Below are positions 26,635-35,976 of a stretch of 64,000 nucleotides of DNA, piece by piece. The stretch's first letter is position 1, and each line of letters starts with the position of its first letter. The stretch lies in contig JADCRD010000001.1 of assembly GCA_014946745.1 (NCBI GenBank), forward strand, positions 992,001 through 1,056,000, in the 5' to 3' direction. The notes beneath the pieces are model-generated. The model had not been told where the DNA came from. It made no database searches and saw nothing but the letters and a program-made list of their open reading frames with translations. A program made the translations under genes and the position numbers. The stretch is from Lysobacterales bacterium (lineage in GTDB: Bacteria > Pseudomonadota > Gammaproteobacteria > Xanthomonadales > Xanthomonadaceae).

Positions 26635-28059
26635 ATGCCCACCGAATCACCCTTGGCAGTGGGTTCCGTCGAACGCCGACGCCGTGTGCTGAAGCTGATG
26701 GCGGCCTTGGCGGCGAGCCTTGTCCACGCATCGCCACAGGCGCGTCCGCGCGAGACGAAAGGCGTCCTGCGTGTCCTCGTTGTCGGCGCGGGTCTGGCGG
26801 GTCTCGCGGCGGCGCGCAGCCTGTCGGAGGGCGGTATCGAGGTCTGCGTCCTGGAAGCGCGCGATCGGATTGGCGGCCGCGTCTGGACGAGCCGCGACGG
26901 GCCCTGGCCGCTGGATCTCGGTGCCTCGTGGATCCACGGCGTGGAAGGCAATCCGATCACCGCGCTGGCAGACGCCGCGGGAGCCGCGCGGGTGCCCACC
27001 CGCTACGACTCGTCGCGCGCGTTCTCCGAAGACGGCCGGCCTTTCGACGACGCCGATCAGCGCCGGCTGGAACGTCTCGACGCGCGCCTGGCGGCCGCGA
27101 TCGCGGCGGCGCAGGAGGCCGATGAGGATCAAAGCCTCGCCTACGCCGTAGCGCCCGTCCTGGCGGCGCTGCTGGATGAGGACGCGCGCGGGGAAGCGCT
27201 GTTTCGTCTGAACTCGTGGATCGAACAGGAGTACGCCGACGACCTCGGCGCACTGTCGAGCCACTGGTACGACGCGGCGGAGGCCTTCGATGGCGATGAC
27301 GCGCTGTTCGTCGACGGCTTCGCCTCGGTGCTGGCGCCGCTGTCTGCGGGGCTCGACGTGCGTACGGGCGTGGAGGTGGTCGAGGTCGAGCATTCGCCGC
27401 AGGGCGTGCGGCTGCGCTGTGCCGACGGGTCCGAGCACGCCGCCGACGCCGCCATCGTCACCGTCCCGCTCGGCGTGCTCAAGGCCGGCCGCCCGCGGTT
27501 TTCGCCGCCGCTTCCCAGCGCCATGCGCACCGCCATCGAACGTCTGGCCATGGGCGTGCTCAACAAGTGCTACCTGCGCTTCGAGCGGGTGTTCTGGCCG
27601 GACGACAGCGACTGGATCGAAATCGTCCGGCGCGTTCCGGGGCGCTGGGCGCAGTGGGTCAGCTTCGCCCGCACGACCGGCTGGCCGGTGCTGCTCGGCT
27701 TCCACGCCGGCAGCGAGGCGCGGCGCCTGGAGGGGCTGGACGACGCAACGGTCGTGGCGGAGGCCATGGTCGCGCTGCGGCAGACGTTCGGCCCCGAGGT
27801 GCCCGATCCGATCGATCACCAGATCACGCGCTGGGCCAGCGATCCCTGGGCGCTCGGCTCCTATTCGCTGTATCCGCCCGGCGCGACGCCTGCCGATCGA
27901 AAAGCGCTCGGCCGCGCGATCGGCCCGCGACTGCGGCTGGCCGGCGAGGCCACCTCAATGGCGCATTTCGGTACGGCGCATGGCGCCTATCTGTCCGGCC
28001 GCGAGGCGGCGCGGCGGCTGCTGGCGTCGATGGCGGACGAGTCCGCGGACGCTGACTGA
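26635..28059 (+). CDS. Flavin-containing amine oxidase
   Basis: FAD-dependent amine or polyamine oxidase of 474 residues. It has the dinucleotide fold GAGLAG (51-56) followed by the EARDRIGGRVW motif (74-84), LDLGASWIHGV as substrate-domain entry, TVPLGVLKAG in the middle, and the C-terminal flavin loop LRLAGEATS with AHGAYLSGREAARRLL. This set fits polyamine oxidase or LSD1-type proteins rather than L-amino-acid oxidases. The N-terminus (ERRRRVLKLMAALAASLV) has four Arg and a short hydrophobic run, so Tat export is possible but the motif is imperfect. Stands alone, convergent with rsxA. Confidence 0.9.
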   Translation: MPTESPLAVGSVERRRRVLKLMAALAASLVHASPQARPRETKGVLRVLVVGAGLAGLAAARSLSEGGIEVCVLEARDRIGGRVWTSRDGPWPLDLGASWIHGVEGNPITALADAAGAARVPTRYDSSRAFSEDGRPFDDADQRRLERLDARLAAAIAAAQEADEDQSLAYAVAPVLAALLDEDARGEALFRLNSWIEQEYADDLGALSSHWYDAAEAFDGDDALFVDGFASVLAPLSAGLDVRTGVEVVEVEHSPQGVRLRCADGSEHAADAAIVTVPLGVLKAGRPRFSPPLPSAMRTAIERLAMGVLNKCYLRFERVFWPDDSDWIEIVRRVPGRWAQWVSFARTTGWPVLLGFHAGSEARRLEGLDDATVVAEAMVALRQTFGPEVPDPIDHQITRWASDPWALGSYSLYPPGATPADRKALGRAIGPRLRLAGEATSMAHFGTAHGAYLSGREAARRLLASMADESADAD

Positions 28060-28152
28060 GCGAAGCCTGCGCAGGCCATCACCGCATCCAGGCAGGTCGT
28101 CATCCGCAATTGGCTGGGCCCGGACGCCTCGGCCGTGCTGGGCTCGCGCGCG

Positions 28153-28731
28153 TCAGCGGTCCATGCCGGCGAAGCCCATGAAGGCGAGCGCCATGAGGCC
28201 GGCGGTGATCAGCGCGATCGGCGCGCCGCGGAACGCGGTCGGCACGTCGGCCAGCGCCAGGCGCTGGCGCAGCTGCGCGAACAGCAGCAGGGCCAGGGCG
28301 AAACCGAGCGCCGCGCCCAAGCCCTGCAGCAGCGCCTCCAGCAGCGAATGCCGGGCCTGCACGTTGAGCAGGGCCACGCCGAGCACCGCGCAGTTGGTGG
28401 TGATCAGCGGCAGGTACAGGCCCAGCACGCGGTAGAGCAGGGGCGCGCGCGCGCGCATCAGCAGCTCGGTGAACTGCACCACCGCCGCGATCACCAGAAT
28501 GAAACCCAGCGTGCGCAGATGGGCGAGATCGAGCGGCTCCAGCAGCCAGGCCTGCAGCGCCCAGGCCAAGCCGGAGGACAGGGTCAACACAAAGGCGGTG
28601 GCCAGCGAGAGGCCAAGCGCCGAGTCCAGGCGCTGCGAGACGCCCATGAAGGGGCACAGGCCAAGGAACTTCGCCAGCACGAAGTTGTTGACCAGGGCGG
28701 CACCGAACAGCAGCAGAGCGACATCCGACAT
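28153..28731 (-). CDS. rsxA: Rnf/Rsx electron transport complex subunit A
   Basis: RsxA (RnfA) is an integral membrane subunit of the Rnf/Rsx ferredoxin:NAD redox pump, which in enterobacteria keeps SoxR reduced. The 192-residue product matches across its full length: [20 protein letters not shown] at the N-terminus, [31 protein letters not shown] with the conserved Cys, and [19 protein letters not shown] at the end; six transmembrane helices are expected. The other rnf genes (B, C, D, G, E) are not next to it: upstream is a divergent hydrolase gene, downstream the convergent amine oxidase. A -10 element lies only 7 bases before the ATG. Confidence 0.95.
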   Translation of the reverse strand: MSDVALLLFGAALVNNFVLAKFLGLCPFMGVSQRLDSALGLSLATAFVLTLSSGLAWALQAWLLEPLDLAHLRTLGFILVIAAVVQFTELLMRARAPLLYRVLGLYLPLITTNCAVLGVALLNVQARHSLLEALLQGLGAALGFALALLLFAQLRQRLALADVPTAFRGAPIALITAGLMALAFMGFAGMDR

Positions 28732-28738
28732 GGGCGCA

Positions 28739-28744
28739 AGTCTA
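28739..28744 (-). promoter_or_regulatory. -10 element of rsxA, predicted leaderless
   Basis: On the minus strand the sequence AGCCGCTAGACTTGCGCCC is followed at once by the rsxA ATG. The hexamer TAGACT ends 7 bases before the A of ATG, the normal distance to a transcription start, so the mRNA may begin at the start codon. The same 13 bases (AGCCGCTAGACTT) occur upstream of the RND gene at 50,168. Confidence 0.5.
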
Positions 28745-28901
28745 GCGGCTGCCCGCTGGGCGCAGCGTGGGCATTGCGACCCGCGGCCGCCGGCGCCGAG
28801 GCGATGCTGAGCGCGCGTCCCGCGCGGAGCGCGACTTTCGCCACTGGTGACCGCGAGCTTCCCGCCCGCAGGCTCGACGGCAACCGATGGGGGAGTGAAC
28901 G

Positions 28902-29921
28902 ATGCGCGTGTTGAAGCGATTGGGCCTTGGGCTCGTGGCTCTGCTGGCGGTGCTGGCCGTGCTGCCGTATCTGCTGCCGATGCCCGGCCGCGACCTGCCG
29001 CCGCGCAAGTCGCCTTATCTCGAAGGCCGCTTCGTCGAGGTTTGCGGGCTGCGCTGGCACTTCCAGCGCTGGCTGCCCAAGGATCAGCCCGCCCGTGCGC
29101 GCGTGGTGCTCATCCACGGCTTTGCAGGATCGACTTTCTCCTGGCGCCTGACGGGCCCGGCGCTGGCCGAGGCGGGACACGAGGTGCTGGCCATCGACTT
29201 GCCGCCCTACGGCTACACCAGCCGCGCCCAGCCCGATCAGCCGCTGGCCGCGTGTCTCGCCCGCATCGTGCGCGACGAGCCCGGTGAGCTGCCGGTCATC
29301 GCCGTCGGCCACTCGATGGGCGCCAGCGTGGCCGCGCGTCTCGCCGCCGAGCTGGAATCGCGCGCGGCGGGCGTGGTGCTGGTGGACGGCGGCCTGGGGG
29401 GGCGCGGCCGTCCGCCGGGCCGCCTGGCCGGCCTGCTGCAGTACCCGCCGTTCTCGCGCTGGGCCGAAGTGGCCGCGCACTACTACATGCTGGAGCCCGA
29501 GCGCTTCAGCCAGACCCTGGCATCCGCCTACGGGCGTGAACCCAGCGAAGCCGAAATCGAGGGCTACCGCACGCCGCTGCTGCTGGCGGGCACGGCGCCG
29601 CGCGTGCTCGCGCGCGGCGGCGCGGCCGAACCGCTCGACACCGCGCGTCTGCCCGCGCGGCAGCTGATCGTCTGGGGCCGGCAGGACGCCTGGGTGCCGC
29701 CGGCCGTGGCCGAACGCACGGCCGAGGCTTTGCCGCAGGCGCAGCTCGCCTGGATCGATGAGGCCGGCCACAACCCGATGGAAACGCACCCGCAGGCGTT
29801 CATGCGCCTGCTGGGAGATTTCATCGACGCCAGCGTGCCCGCGCAGGCGCCGGCTGATCCTGGCGCAGCGGCCCCGGCCGTGCCGACGCCGACGACGCCA
29901 GCGTCCAGCGGCGAGGGCTGA
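28902..29921 (+). CDS. Membrane-anchored alpha/beta hydrolase
   Basis: A 339-residue hydrolase with an uncleaved N-terminal hydrophobic segment (about 8-25, [20 protein letters not shown]) that should anchor it in the inner membrane with the catalytic part in the periplasm. The fold shows the oxyanion motif HGFAGS (72-77), the nucleophile elbow GHSMGAS with Ser138, an acidic residue in WGRQDAWVP, and the catalytic His in DEAGHNPME. The last 30 residues are Ala/Pro-rich. Substrate unknown; an esterase or epoxide-hydrolase-like role is possible. A GGGGGAG ribosome site precedes the ATG. Confidence 0.9.
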   Translation: MRVLKRLGLGLVALLAVLAVLPYLLPMPGRDLPPRKSPYLEGRFVEVCGLRWHFQRWLPKDQPARARVVLIHGFAGSTFSWRLTGPALAEAGHEVLAIDLPPYGYTSRAQPDQPLAACLARIVRDEPGELPVIAVGHSMGASVAARLAAELESRAAGVVLVDGGLGGRGRPPGRLAGLLQYPPFSRWAEVAAHYYMLEPERFSQTLASAYGREPSEAEIEGYRTPLLLAGTAPRVLARGGAAEPLDTARLPARQLIVWGRQDAWVPPAVAERTAEALPQAQLAWIDEAGHNPMETHPQAFMRLLGDFIDASVPAQAPADPGAAAPAVPTPTTPASSGEG

Positions 29922-29987
29922 TACCTCGCCGCGGGCGCCGCGGGCGGCCAGCGGCGGTCGCAGCGAACGTCGCCTTCGCACAGGCTG

Positions 29988-31040
29988 TCAGTCGGCCGCA
30001 AAGGCGACGACGTGCTCCAGGTCAAGACGGATGCCGATGCGCTGGCCGATGGCGTGGTCGTGGTGGCTGGGCACCAGCGACAGCAGGCGCTCACCCGTGT
30101 CGAGCCGCAGCGTGTAGAGGAAATCGGCGCCGCGGAAGGCGCGGGCGATCACCTGCGCCTGCAGCGGGCTGGCGTCGTCGTGGACCACGTCGTCAGGCCG
30201 CAGCAGCAGCTGCAGGCGCTGGCCCGGGGCGTGGCCGTTGCGCGGCGTGCGCGCTTCGCCCAGCGGCGTCTGCAGTCGCTGGTCGCCGAGGCTGCTTGCA
30301 GGGACGAACACACCCTCGCCGACGAAGCGCGCCACGATCGCGTTGGCCGGCTGGTGGTACAGCGCATAGGCACTGTCCCACTGCTGCAGCGCGCCCTCGG
30401 CGACCACGCCGATGTGGTCGGCCATGGCGAAGGCCTCGACCTGCGAGTGGGTGATCAGCAGCGCGCCCACGCCTTCGGCCTTGAGTGCGGCGCGCACGTC
30501 CAGCGCCAGACGTTCGCGCAGGTCGGGGTCGAGGCTCGAAAACGGTTCATCCAGAAGCACCAGGGCCGGCCGCGGCGCCAGCGCGCGGGCCAGCGCCACG
30601 CGCTGCTGCTGGCCGCCGGACAGTTCATGCGGGTAACGGGGCTCGAAGCCGGCCAGGCCGACCAGCGCCAGCATGCGCTGCGCGCGCCCCTCGGCCTCGC
30701 GGCGCGGCAGGCGGAACAGGCCGAACATCACGTTGCCGAGCGCGGTGAGGTGAGGCAGCAGGGCGTGGTCCTGGAAGACCATGCCGATGTCGCGCCGCTC
30801 CGGCGGCAGCTGCACGCCGGGGCCGCTGAGCACGCGCGGCTCGGCGTCGGCTGCGCGACTCTGGATGCGCCCGGCGTACAGCGGCGCGAAGCCGGCGATG
30901 GCGCGCAGCAGGCTGGTCTTGCCGGCGCCGGACGGCCCGAGCAGGCAGCCGATCTCGCCGGCCTCGATGGCGAGGTTGACGCCGGCCAGCACGGCGCGAC
31001 CGTCGTAGCCCACCGCGCAGTCGATCAGTTCAAGCCGCAT
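29988..31040 (-). CDS. fbpC: Ferric iron ABC transporter, ATP-binding protein FbpC
   Basis: Cytoplasmic ATPase of an Fe(III) importer. The 350-residue product has Walker A GPSGAGKT (35-42), the Q-loop in MVFQDHALLPHL, the signature LSGGQQQR (140-147), Walker B LVLLDEP, and the H-loop LLITHSQ. A C-terminal TOBE-like regulatory domain (about 245-350) follows. It is the last gene of fbpA-fbpB-fbpC, overlapping fbpB by 11 bases. Related importers for spermidine or sulfate share this fold; the YY pair in the binding protein favours iron. Confidence 0.92.
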   Translation of the reverse strand: MRLELIDCAVGYDGRAVLAGVNLAIEAGEIGCLLGPSGAGKTSLLRAIAGFAPLYAGRIQSRAADAEPRVLSGPGVQLPPERRDIGMVFQDHALLPHLTALGNVMFGLFRLPRREAEGRAQRMLALVGLAGFEPRYPHELSGGQQQRVALARALAPRPALVLLDEPFSSLDPDLRERLALDVRAALKAEGVGALLITHSQVEAFAMADHIGVVAEGALQQWDSAYALYHQPANAIVARFVGEGVFVPASSLGDQRLQTPLGEARTPRNGHAPGQRLQLLLRPDDVVHDDASPLQAQVIARAFRGADFLYTLRLDTGERLLSLVPSHHDHAIGQRIGIRLDLEHVVAFAAD

Positions 31041-32649
31041 CGCGGGCGCGCCTCGTCAGCAGAAGTACAGGGATCAGGCCGACCGCGACGATGCTGAGCG
31101 CAGGCAGGGCGGCACGCCGCCACTCGCCCTCGTTGGTCAGCTCGAACACTCGGGTGGCCAAGGTGTTCCAGCCGAAGGGACGCATCATCAGGGTGATCGG
31201 CATTTCTTTCATCACGTCGACAAAGACCAGCAGGGCGGCGGTGGCCAGCCCGCCGCGCAGCAGCGGCCAGTGCACCTGCTGCAGTCGGCGCAGGCCGGTG
31301 ACGCCGAGCAGCTGCGCGGCCTCCAGATGGCTGTCGCGCACGCGCAGCAGGGCGGCTGACACCGGCGCATGCGCGACCGCGGTGAAGCGCACGCCGTAGG
31401 CGATCAGCAGCAGGCCGAGGCCGCCGGTCAGGGCCATGTCGATCTGCAGACGATCCAGCAGCCAGCCGCTGGCGCGGGTCACCGGCACATACAGGCCAAT
31501 CGCCAGCAGCGCCCCCGGCAAGCCGTAGCCCACCGTGCCGATGCGCAGCGCCAGCGTGCTCAGCAGGCCCGGCTGCTCGCGTGCAGCCAGCGCCAGCACC
31601 AGGGCCGCGGCGACGGTGAGCGCGGCGGCCATCGCCGACAGCAGCACGCCGTTCCAGACGAACTCGACATAGCGCGCATCCAATTCGTGCAGATGTGCGG
31701 CGGCGATCCAGCCGAGCCGCGCCACCGGCAGCGCGAAGGCCAGCGCGAACACCAGGGCGCAAAGCGCGGTCGCGGCCCAGCGCCAGCGCCCCAGCGGCAG
31801 GCGGGCCGCGCTCACCGCGCCCAGCTGCACGAAGGACTGCCGGCGGCGCGAATGCGCCTCCAGCAGCACCAGGGCGATCACCGCCAGCAGCATCACGGCG
31901 GCGATCTGCAGGGCGGTGTCGGTGGAGAACATGGCGAACCAGGCGCTGTAGATCGCGCTGGTGAAGGTGTCGTAGTTGAAGGCGGCCACGGTGCCGAAGT
32001 CGGCCAGGGTTTCCATCAGCACCAGCAGCACGCCGCCGGCGATGAAGGGGCGCGCCAGCGGCAGGGCCGCGCGCAGAAAGGCGCGCTGGGGCGACATGCC
32101 CAGCGCGCGCGCGGCTTCGAGAGCGCGCGCGCCCTGGCTGGCGAAGGCATCGCTGGCGACGAGATAGACATAGGGAAACAGCGCCAGCGTCATCACCGCG
32201 ATCACGCCGCCGCGCGAGCGGATCTCGGGCAGCATCAGACCGTGCTCGCGCAGCAGGGTGGCGAAGGCGCCGCTGTAGTCGAACAGGCCGATAAAGGCCA
32301 CCGCGAACACATAGCCCGGCAGGGCCAGCGGCAGCACCAGCGCCCAGCGGAAGACGCGCCGGCCGGGGAAGTCGGTGAGTGCGACCAGCGCGGCCAGGGC
32401 GGTGCCGAGCAGCACCGTGCCCACGCCCACACCCAGCAGCAGCCACAGGGTGTTGAGGGACACCCGCGGCAGCGTGTGCTGCCACAGGTGGCCGAGCATT
32501 TCGGGGTCGGGATTGAACAGCGCCGCCAGCGCGGCGATGAGTGGCACCGCACTGGGCAGGCACAGCGCCAGCGCGAGCAGGCTCAGACCGCCGAAGCGCC
32601 CGCGCCGCGTGGGCGGCGCGAGCGGCGGAGCGTCAGCGATAGCCGACAC
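31030..32649 (-). CDS. fbpB: Ferric iron ABC transporter, fused permease FbpB
   Basis: Inner-membrane permease of 539 residues made of two homologous halves, about 12 transmembrane helices in all, each half with an EAA-type loop for FbpC contact ([20 protein letters not shown] in the first half and [20 protein letters not shown] in the second). This double-length form is typical of FbpB/SfuB-type iron permeases. The start is a GTG that lies inside the last 17 bases of fbpA; no better ATG is seen. Iron uptake from the periplasm is inferred from the binding protein. Confidence 0.92.
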   Translation of the reverse strand: MSAIADAPPLAPPTRRGRFGGLSLLALALCLPSAVPLIAALAALFNPDPEMLGHLWQHTLPRVSLNTLWLLLGVGVGTVLLGTALAALVALTDFPGRRVFRWALVLPLALPGYVFAVAFIGLFDYSGAFATLLREHGLMLPEIRSRGGVIAVMTLALFPYVYLVASDAFASQGARALEAARALGMSPQRAFLRAALPLARPFIAGGVLLVLMETLADFGTVAAFNYDTFTSAIYSAWFAMFSTDTALQIAAVMLLAVIALVLLEAHSRRRQSFVQLGAVSAARLPLGRWRWAATALCALVFALAFALPVARLGWIAAAHLHELDARYVEFVWNGVLLSAMAAALTVAAALVLALAAREQPGLLSTLALRIGTVGYGLPGALLAIGLYVPVTRASGWLLDRLQIDMALTGGLGLLLIAYGVRFTAVAHAPVSAALLRVRDSHLEAAQLLGVTGLRRLQQVHWPLLRGGLATAALLVFVDVMKEMPITLMMRPFGWNTLATRVFELTNEGEWRRAALPALSIVAVGLIPVLLLTRRARDAA

Positions 32650-33649
32650 GATCCATCAGCTGGGTTGCCTCCACCTGCAGCGCGCCGGCGCGCGAGACGT
32701 TGATCAGGTCCTGACGGAAGGGGCCCCAGTCGGCGACGGCGGGGTCGACCGCGACTGCGGCGTTGGCCGGGAACTCGAAGTTCACCGAGGCGAACTTGGC
32801 CTGGGCCTCGCCCGCGGACAGCCATTCGAGGAAGGCCTGCGCGGCTTCGGGGCGCTTGGCGTGGGTGGTGATGCCGGCGCCGGACACGTTGACGTGCACA
32901 CCGCGCTGGCCCTCGCCCTGGTTGGGCCAGAAGATCGCCGCCGGCAGCGCCGGGTTGTCGCGCTTCAAGCGGCCGAAGTAGTAGGTGTTGGCGATGCCGA
33001 CGTCGCAGCGGCCGGCGCCCACCGCCTGGATCACCTCGTCATCGCTGGCGAAGGGCTGCGCCGCGAGGTTGGCGACCCAGCCGGCGACGATGGCTTCGGC
33101 ACCCTCGGCGCCGTGGTTCTCGATCAGGGTGGCGACCAGGCTCTGGTTGTAGACCTTCTTCGACGTGCGCAGGCAGAGCCGGCCCTTCCAGGGCGCCTCG
33201 GCCAGGGCCTCGTAGGTGCTGAGCTCGGAGGGCTGCACCTTGTCGGTGTTGTAGATCAGGGTGCGGGCGCGCACCGACAGACCGAACCAGCGGTTCTCCG
33301 GGTCCTGCAGATGGGCCGGGATATTGGCTTCCAGCACCGGCGACTCGACCGCGCGCAGCAGGCCGAGCTGGGCGGCCTGCCAGAGGTTGCCGGCATCGAC
33401 CGTCATGAACACATCGGCTTCGGTGCGGGCACCTTCGGCCTGCAGGCGCGCCATCAGCGGCGCTTCCTTGTCGGTCAGGTACTCGATCTTGACGCCGGTT
33501 TCGGCGGTGTAGCGATCGAACAGCGGCTTGATCAGCTGCTCGTTGCGGGCGGTGTAGACCACGAGGTCGGCGGCCTGGGCGGCCGGCGCCAGCGCGATGG
33601 CGAGCGCGGCGAGGGCAGGGGCGGCGAGGGCAGGGAGACGGATGCGCAT
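32633..33649 (-). CDS. fbpA: Ferric iron ABC transporter, periplasmic binding protein FbpA
   Basis: Periplasmic Fe(III)-binding protein of 338 residues. A clear signal peptide (residues 1-26) ends AAQA, followed by [20 protein letters not shown], the standard FbpA mature start. The iron-binding tyrosine pair is at 223-224 ([15 protein letters not shown]). Other family features are [16 protein letters not shown] and the [10 protein letters not shown] strand. The start was set at the ATG before the signal peptide; the longer upstream extension lies antisense to the next gene. A Fur-like site stands about 25-45 bases upstream. Confidence 0.95.
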   Translation of the reverse strand: MRIRLPALAAPALAALAIALAPAAQAADLVVYTARNEQLIKPLFDRYTAETGVKIEYLTDKEAPLMARLQAEGARTEADVFMTVDAGNLWQAAQLGLLRAVESPVLEANIPAHLQDPENRWFGLSVRARTLIYNTDKVQPSELSTYEALAEAPWKGRLCLRTSKKVYNQSLVATLIENHGAEGAEAIVAGWVANLAAQPFASDDEVIQAVGAGRCDVGIANTYYFGRLKRDNPALPAAIFWPNQGEGQRGVHVNVSGAGITTHAKRPEAAQAFLEWLSAGEAQAKFASVNFEFPANAAVAVDPAVADWGPFRQDLINVSRAGALQVEATQLMDRVGYR

Positions 33650-33673
33650 GGGCGGGCCTGGTCGGTGGGGCTG

Positions 33674-33694
33674 GAAATGAGAATCGATGTTATC
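33674..33694 (-). promoter_or_regulatory. Possible Fur box before fbpA
   Basis: On the plus strand the sequence reads GAAATGAGAATCGATGTTATC. It shares the ATGAGAATC core and the TTATC end with known Fur boxes, though aligned strictly to the 19-base consensus only about half the bases match. Its place just upstream of an iron-uptake operon makes it credible. Confidence 0.45.
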
Positions 33695-33748
33695 CAGCGC
33701 GGCGTGTGCGGTCCATGTGCCTGAAGCCGGTGCGTACACTTGCGGCCC

Positions 33749-35332
33749 ATGAACGAGACCTCGAAGCATGCCAGCCCGCGCGCGGCCGCAGGAAGCCGAC
33801 TGCCACCGCGCTTCGACGCCGATTCCACCGAGCTGTTCGCCGAAGCCGCGGTGCGCGCGATCGATGCGCGCTTGATCGCGGCGCTGGACGGCGATGCCTA
33901 CGCCCTGATGCAGCGCGCGGCCTGGGCCGCGCTGGATACGCTCAAGCAGCGCTGGCCGCGGGCGCGCACCCTGGCCGTGGTCTGCGGGCCCGGCAACAAC
34001 GGCGGCGACGGCTGGGTGCTGGCGCGGCTGGCCGAGTCGGCCGGCTACGACGCCTGGGTGGTGCACCTGCGCGCCGACGACAGCCGCGGCAGCGCGGAAG
34101 CCCAGCGGGCGCGACGCGACTGGCGCGGCCGCCGCGTCGCCTGGGAGGATGACCCCGAGCTGGCGGCGGAGAGCCTGGCCCTCGCCGACGTGGTGATCGA
34201 CGCCGTGTTCGGGCTCGGCCTGACGCGAGCCCCCACTGCCCCGCATGCCGATCTGATCGCGGCGATCAACCTCGCCCAGCGGCCGGTGCTGGCGCTGGAC
34301 CTGCCTTCGGGCGTGAGCGCGGACAGCGGCGCGGCGCCGGGCGCGGCGGTGCGGGCAGATGTCAGCATCAGTTTCGTTGCCGCGAAGCCAGGGCTCTACA
34401 CCGGCCCCGGCCGCGCCTTATCGGGTACGCGGCGGCTGGCTCCGCTGCTGCCCGAGGGCGTCGATGCCCCTGGGCCCAGCGCCGACTTCGAGCCGCAGGC
34501 GATCGCACTGGCTGCGCGCGCACTGGACGGCGCCCTGCCGCGTCGACGGCTGGACGCGCACAAGGGCGACAGCGGCCATGTGCTGGTGCTGGGCGGCGAC
34601 AGCGGCATGGCCGGCGCTGCCCTGCTGTGCGCGCGTGCCGCGCTGCGCGCCGGTGCCGGGCTGGTCAGCGTCGGCACGCGCGCAGCCCATGCCGCGGCCC
34701 TGGTCGCCGCGCAGCCCGAATGCATGGTGCGCGGCATCGAGGTCGCGAGCGACCTCGATTCTCTGTTCGAACGTTCGACCGTCATCGCGCTCGGCCCCGG
34801 CCTCGGGCAGGGCGACTGGGGCCGCGACCTGTTCGCGCGCGTGCTCGCCGCGCACCGGCCCTGCGTGCTCGACGCCGACGCCCTGAACCTGCTGGCGCAG
34901 ACGCCGCGGGCCTGTCCGCAGGCGGTGCTGACGCCGCACCCCGGCGAGGCCGCGCGTCTGCTCGGCGCGAGCACGGTCGAGGTGCAGCGCGACCGCTATG
35001 CCGCGCTCGCGCATCTGGTGCAGCGCTTCGAATGCCCGGTGGTGCTGAAGGGGGCGGGCAGCCTCGTCGGTGCGCCGGGCCAGCTGCCGCGGGTGATCGA
35101 TGCGGGCAATCCGGGCATGGCAGTGGGCGGCATGGGCGATCTGCTCGCCGGGGTGATCGCGGCCCTGATCGCGCAGGGGCTCGCGGTGTTCGACGCGGCG
35201 CTGCTGGGCACGCTGGCCCATGCCGCGGCCGGCGATCTCGCGGCCGCTGAAGGCGAGCGCGGGCTGCTGCCTTCGGATCTGCTGCCGCTGCTGCGGCAGG
35301 TGCTGAACCGCGCAGCGGAGCGTTCGCAGTGA
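33749..35332 (+). CDS. nnr: Bifunctional NAD(P)H-hydrate epimerase / ADP-dependent dehydratase
   Basis: Repairs damaged NAD(P)HX: the N-terminal YjeF_N epimerase interconverts the R and S forms, and the C-terminal dehydratase returns NAD(P)H using ADP. The 527-residue fusion has [11 protein letters not shown] (80-90) and [12 protein letters not shown] in the epimerase half, and in the dehydratase half [41 protein letters not shown] and [16 protein letters not shown], the ATP/ADP and catalytic region. Fusion is the usual bacterial state. The start is the ATG preferred over a TTG three codons upstream. The last base pairs overlap tsaE. Confidence 0.95.
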   Translation: MNETSKHASPRAAAGSRLPPRFDADSTELFAEAAVRAIDARLIAALDGDAYALMQRAAWAALDTLKQRWPRARTLAVVCGPGNNGGDGWVLARLAESAGYDAWVVHLRADDSRGSAEAQRARRDWRGRRVAWEDDPELAAESLALADVVIDAVFGLGLTRAPTAPHADLIAAINLAQRPVLALDLPSGVSADSGAAPGAAVRADVSISFVAAKPGLYTGPGRALSGTRRLAPLLPEGVDAPGPSADFEPQAIALAARALDGALPRRRLDAHKGDSGHVLVLGGDSGMAGAALLCARAALRAGAGLVSVGTRAAHAAALVAAQPECMVRGIEVASDLDSLFERSTVIALGPGLGQGDWGRDLFARVLAAHRPCVLDADALNLLAQTPRACPQAVLTPHPGEAARLLGASTVEVQRDRYAALAHLVQRFECPVVLKGAGSLVGAPGQLPRVIDAGNPGMAVGGMGDLLAGVIAALIAQGLAVFDAALLGTLAHAAAGDLAAAEGERGLLPSDLLPLLRQVLNRAAERSQ

Positions 35333-35820
35333 GCGCGCGCGTCCCCGAGGCTCCTCGCAGACTCAGCCTTGAGCTTGAGGATGAAGTCGCAAGCCTGCGG
35401 CTCGGTCAGCGCCTGGCGGCCACGCTGCCGGCGCGCGCCGTGGTCCATCTGCAGGGCGACCTCGGCGCCGGCAAAACCACCCTGGCCCGCGCCCTGCTGC
35501 GCGCGCTGGGCGTCGAGGGCGCGATCAAGAGCCCGACCTACACCCTGATCGAGCGCTATCCGGTCGAAGGCGGCGAGGTCGCGCATTTGGACCTGTACCG
35601 CATTGCTGATCCAGAAGAGCTGTCCTTCCTCGGCCTCGATGAGCTGGCCGACAGCGCGCGGCTGTGGCTGGTCGAGTGGGCTGAGCGGGGTGCCGCGTTT
35701 CTGCCTTCGCCGGATCTGCGGATCCGCCTCGCCGTGGCAGGCGCGGGCCGACGCGCTGATCTGGAGGCGCTGAGTGAGGAAGGCGCCCGCTGGCTTGTCG
35801 AGCTTTCCGCACAAAAGTGA
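35329..35820 (+). CDS. tsaE: tRNA t6A biosynthesis ATPase TsaE
   Basis: TsaE is the ATPase that works with TsaB and TsaD to make threonylcarbamoyladenosine at position 37 of ANN-decoding tRNAs. The 163-residue product has Walker A GDLGAGKTT (43-51), the switch motif KSPTYTLIERY, HLDLYRI, and LVEWAERG near the end. The start is a GTG that overlaps the nnr stop as GTGA. The order nnr-tsaE-amidase is a conserved gammaproteobacterial arrangement. Confidence 0.96.
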   Translation: MSARVPEAPRRLSLELEDEVASLRLGQRLAATLPARAVVHLQGDLGAGKTTLARALLRALGVEGAIKSPTYTLIERYPVEGGEVAHLDLYRIADPEELSFLGLDELADSARLWLVEWAERGAAFLPSPDLRIRLAVAGAGRRADLEALSEEGARWLVELSAQK

Positions 35821-35976
35821 ATTTGTTCAATGGCTTGGCGGGCATCCAGCGCTCGCGCTCAGGCCCCTGCGGGCGGTGATGCCTGCACCAGAGTTGAACC
35901 CGAATCGAGAAAGGCCGCGCATCTGGCGGATTTCCAAGCGTTTTTTGGCTTGCGCAGCGCCGCCGCTTCGGCTTGA

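Noticed and set aside
35821-35976. tRNA or small gene between tsaE and amiC
   Set aside because: No cloverleaf can be drawn, and no ORF has a ribosome site or family match. The gap has an in-frame TGA right before amiC.
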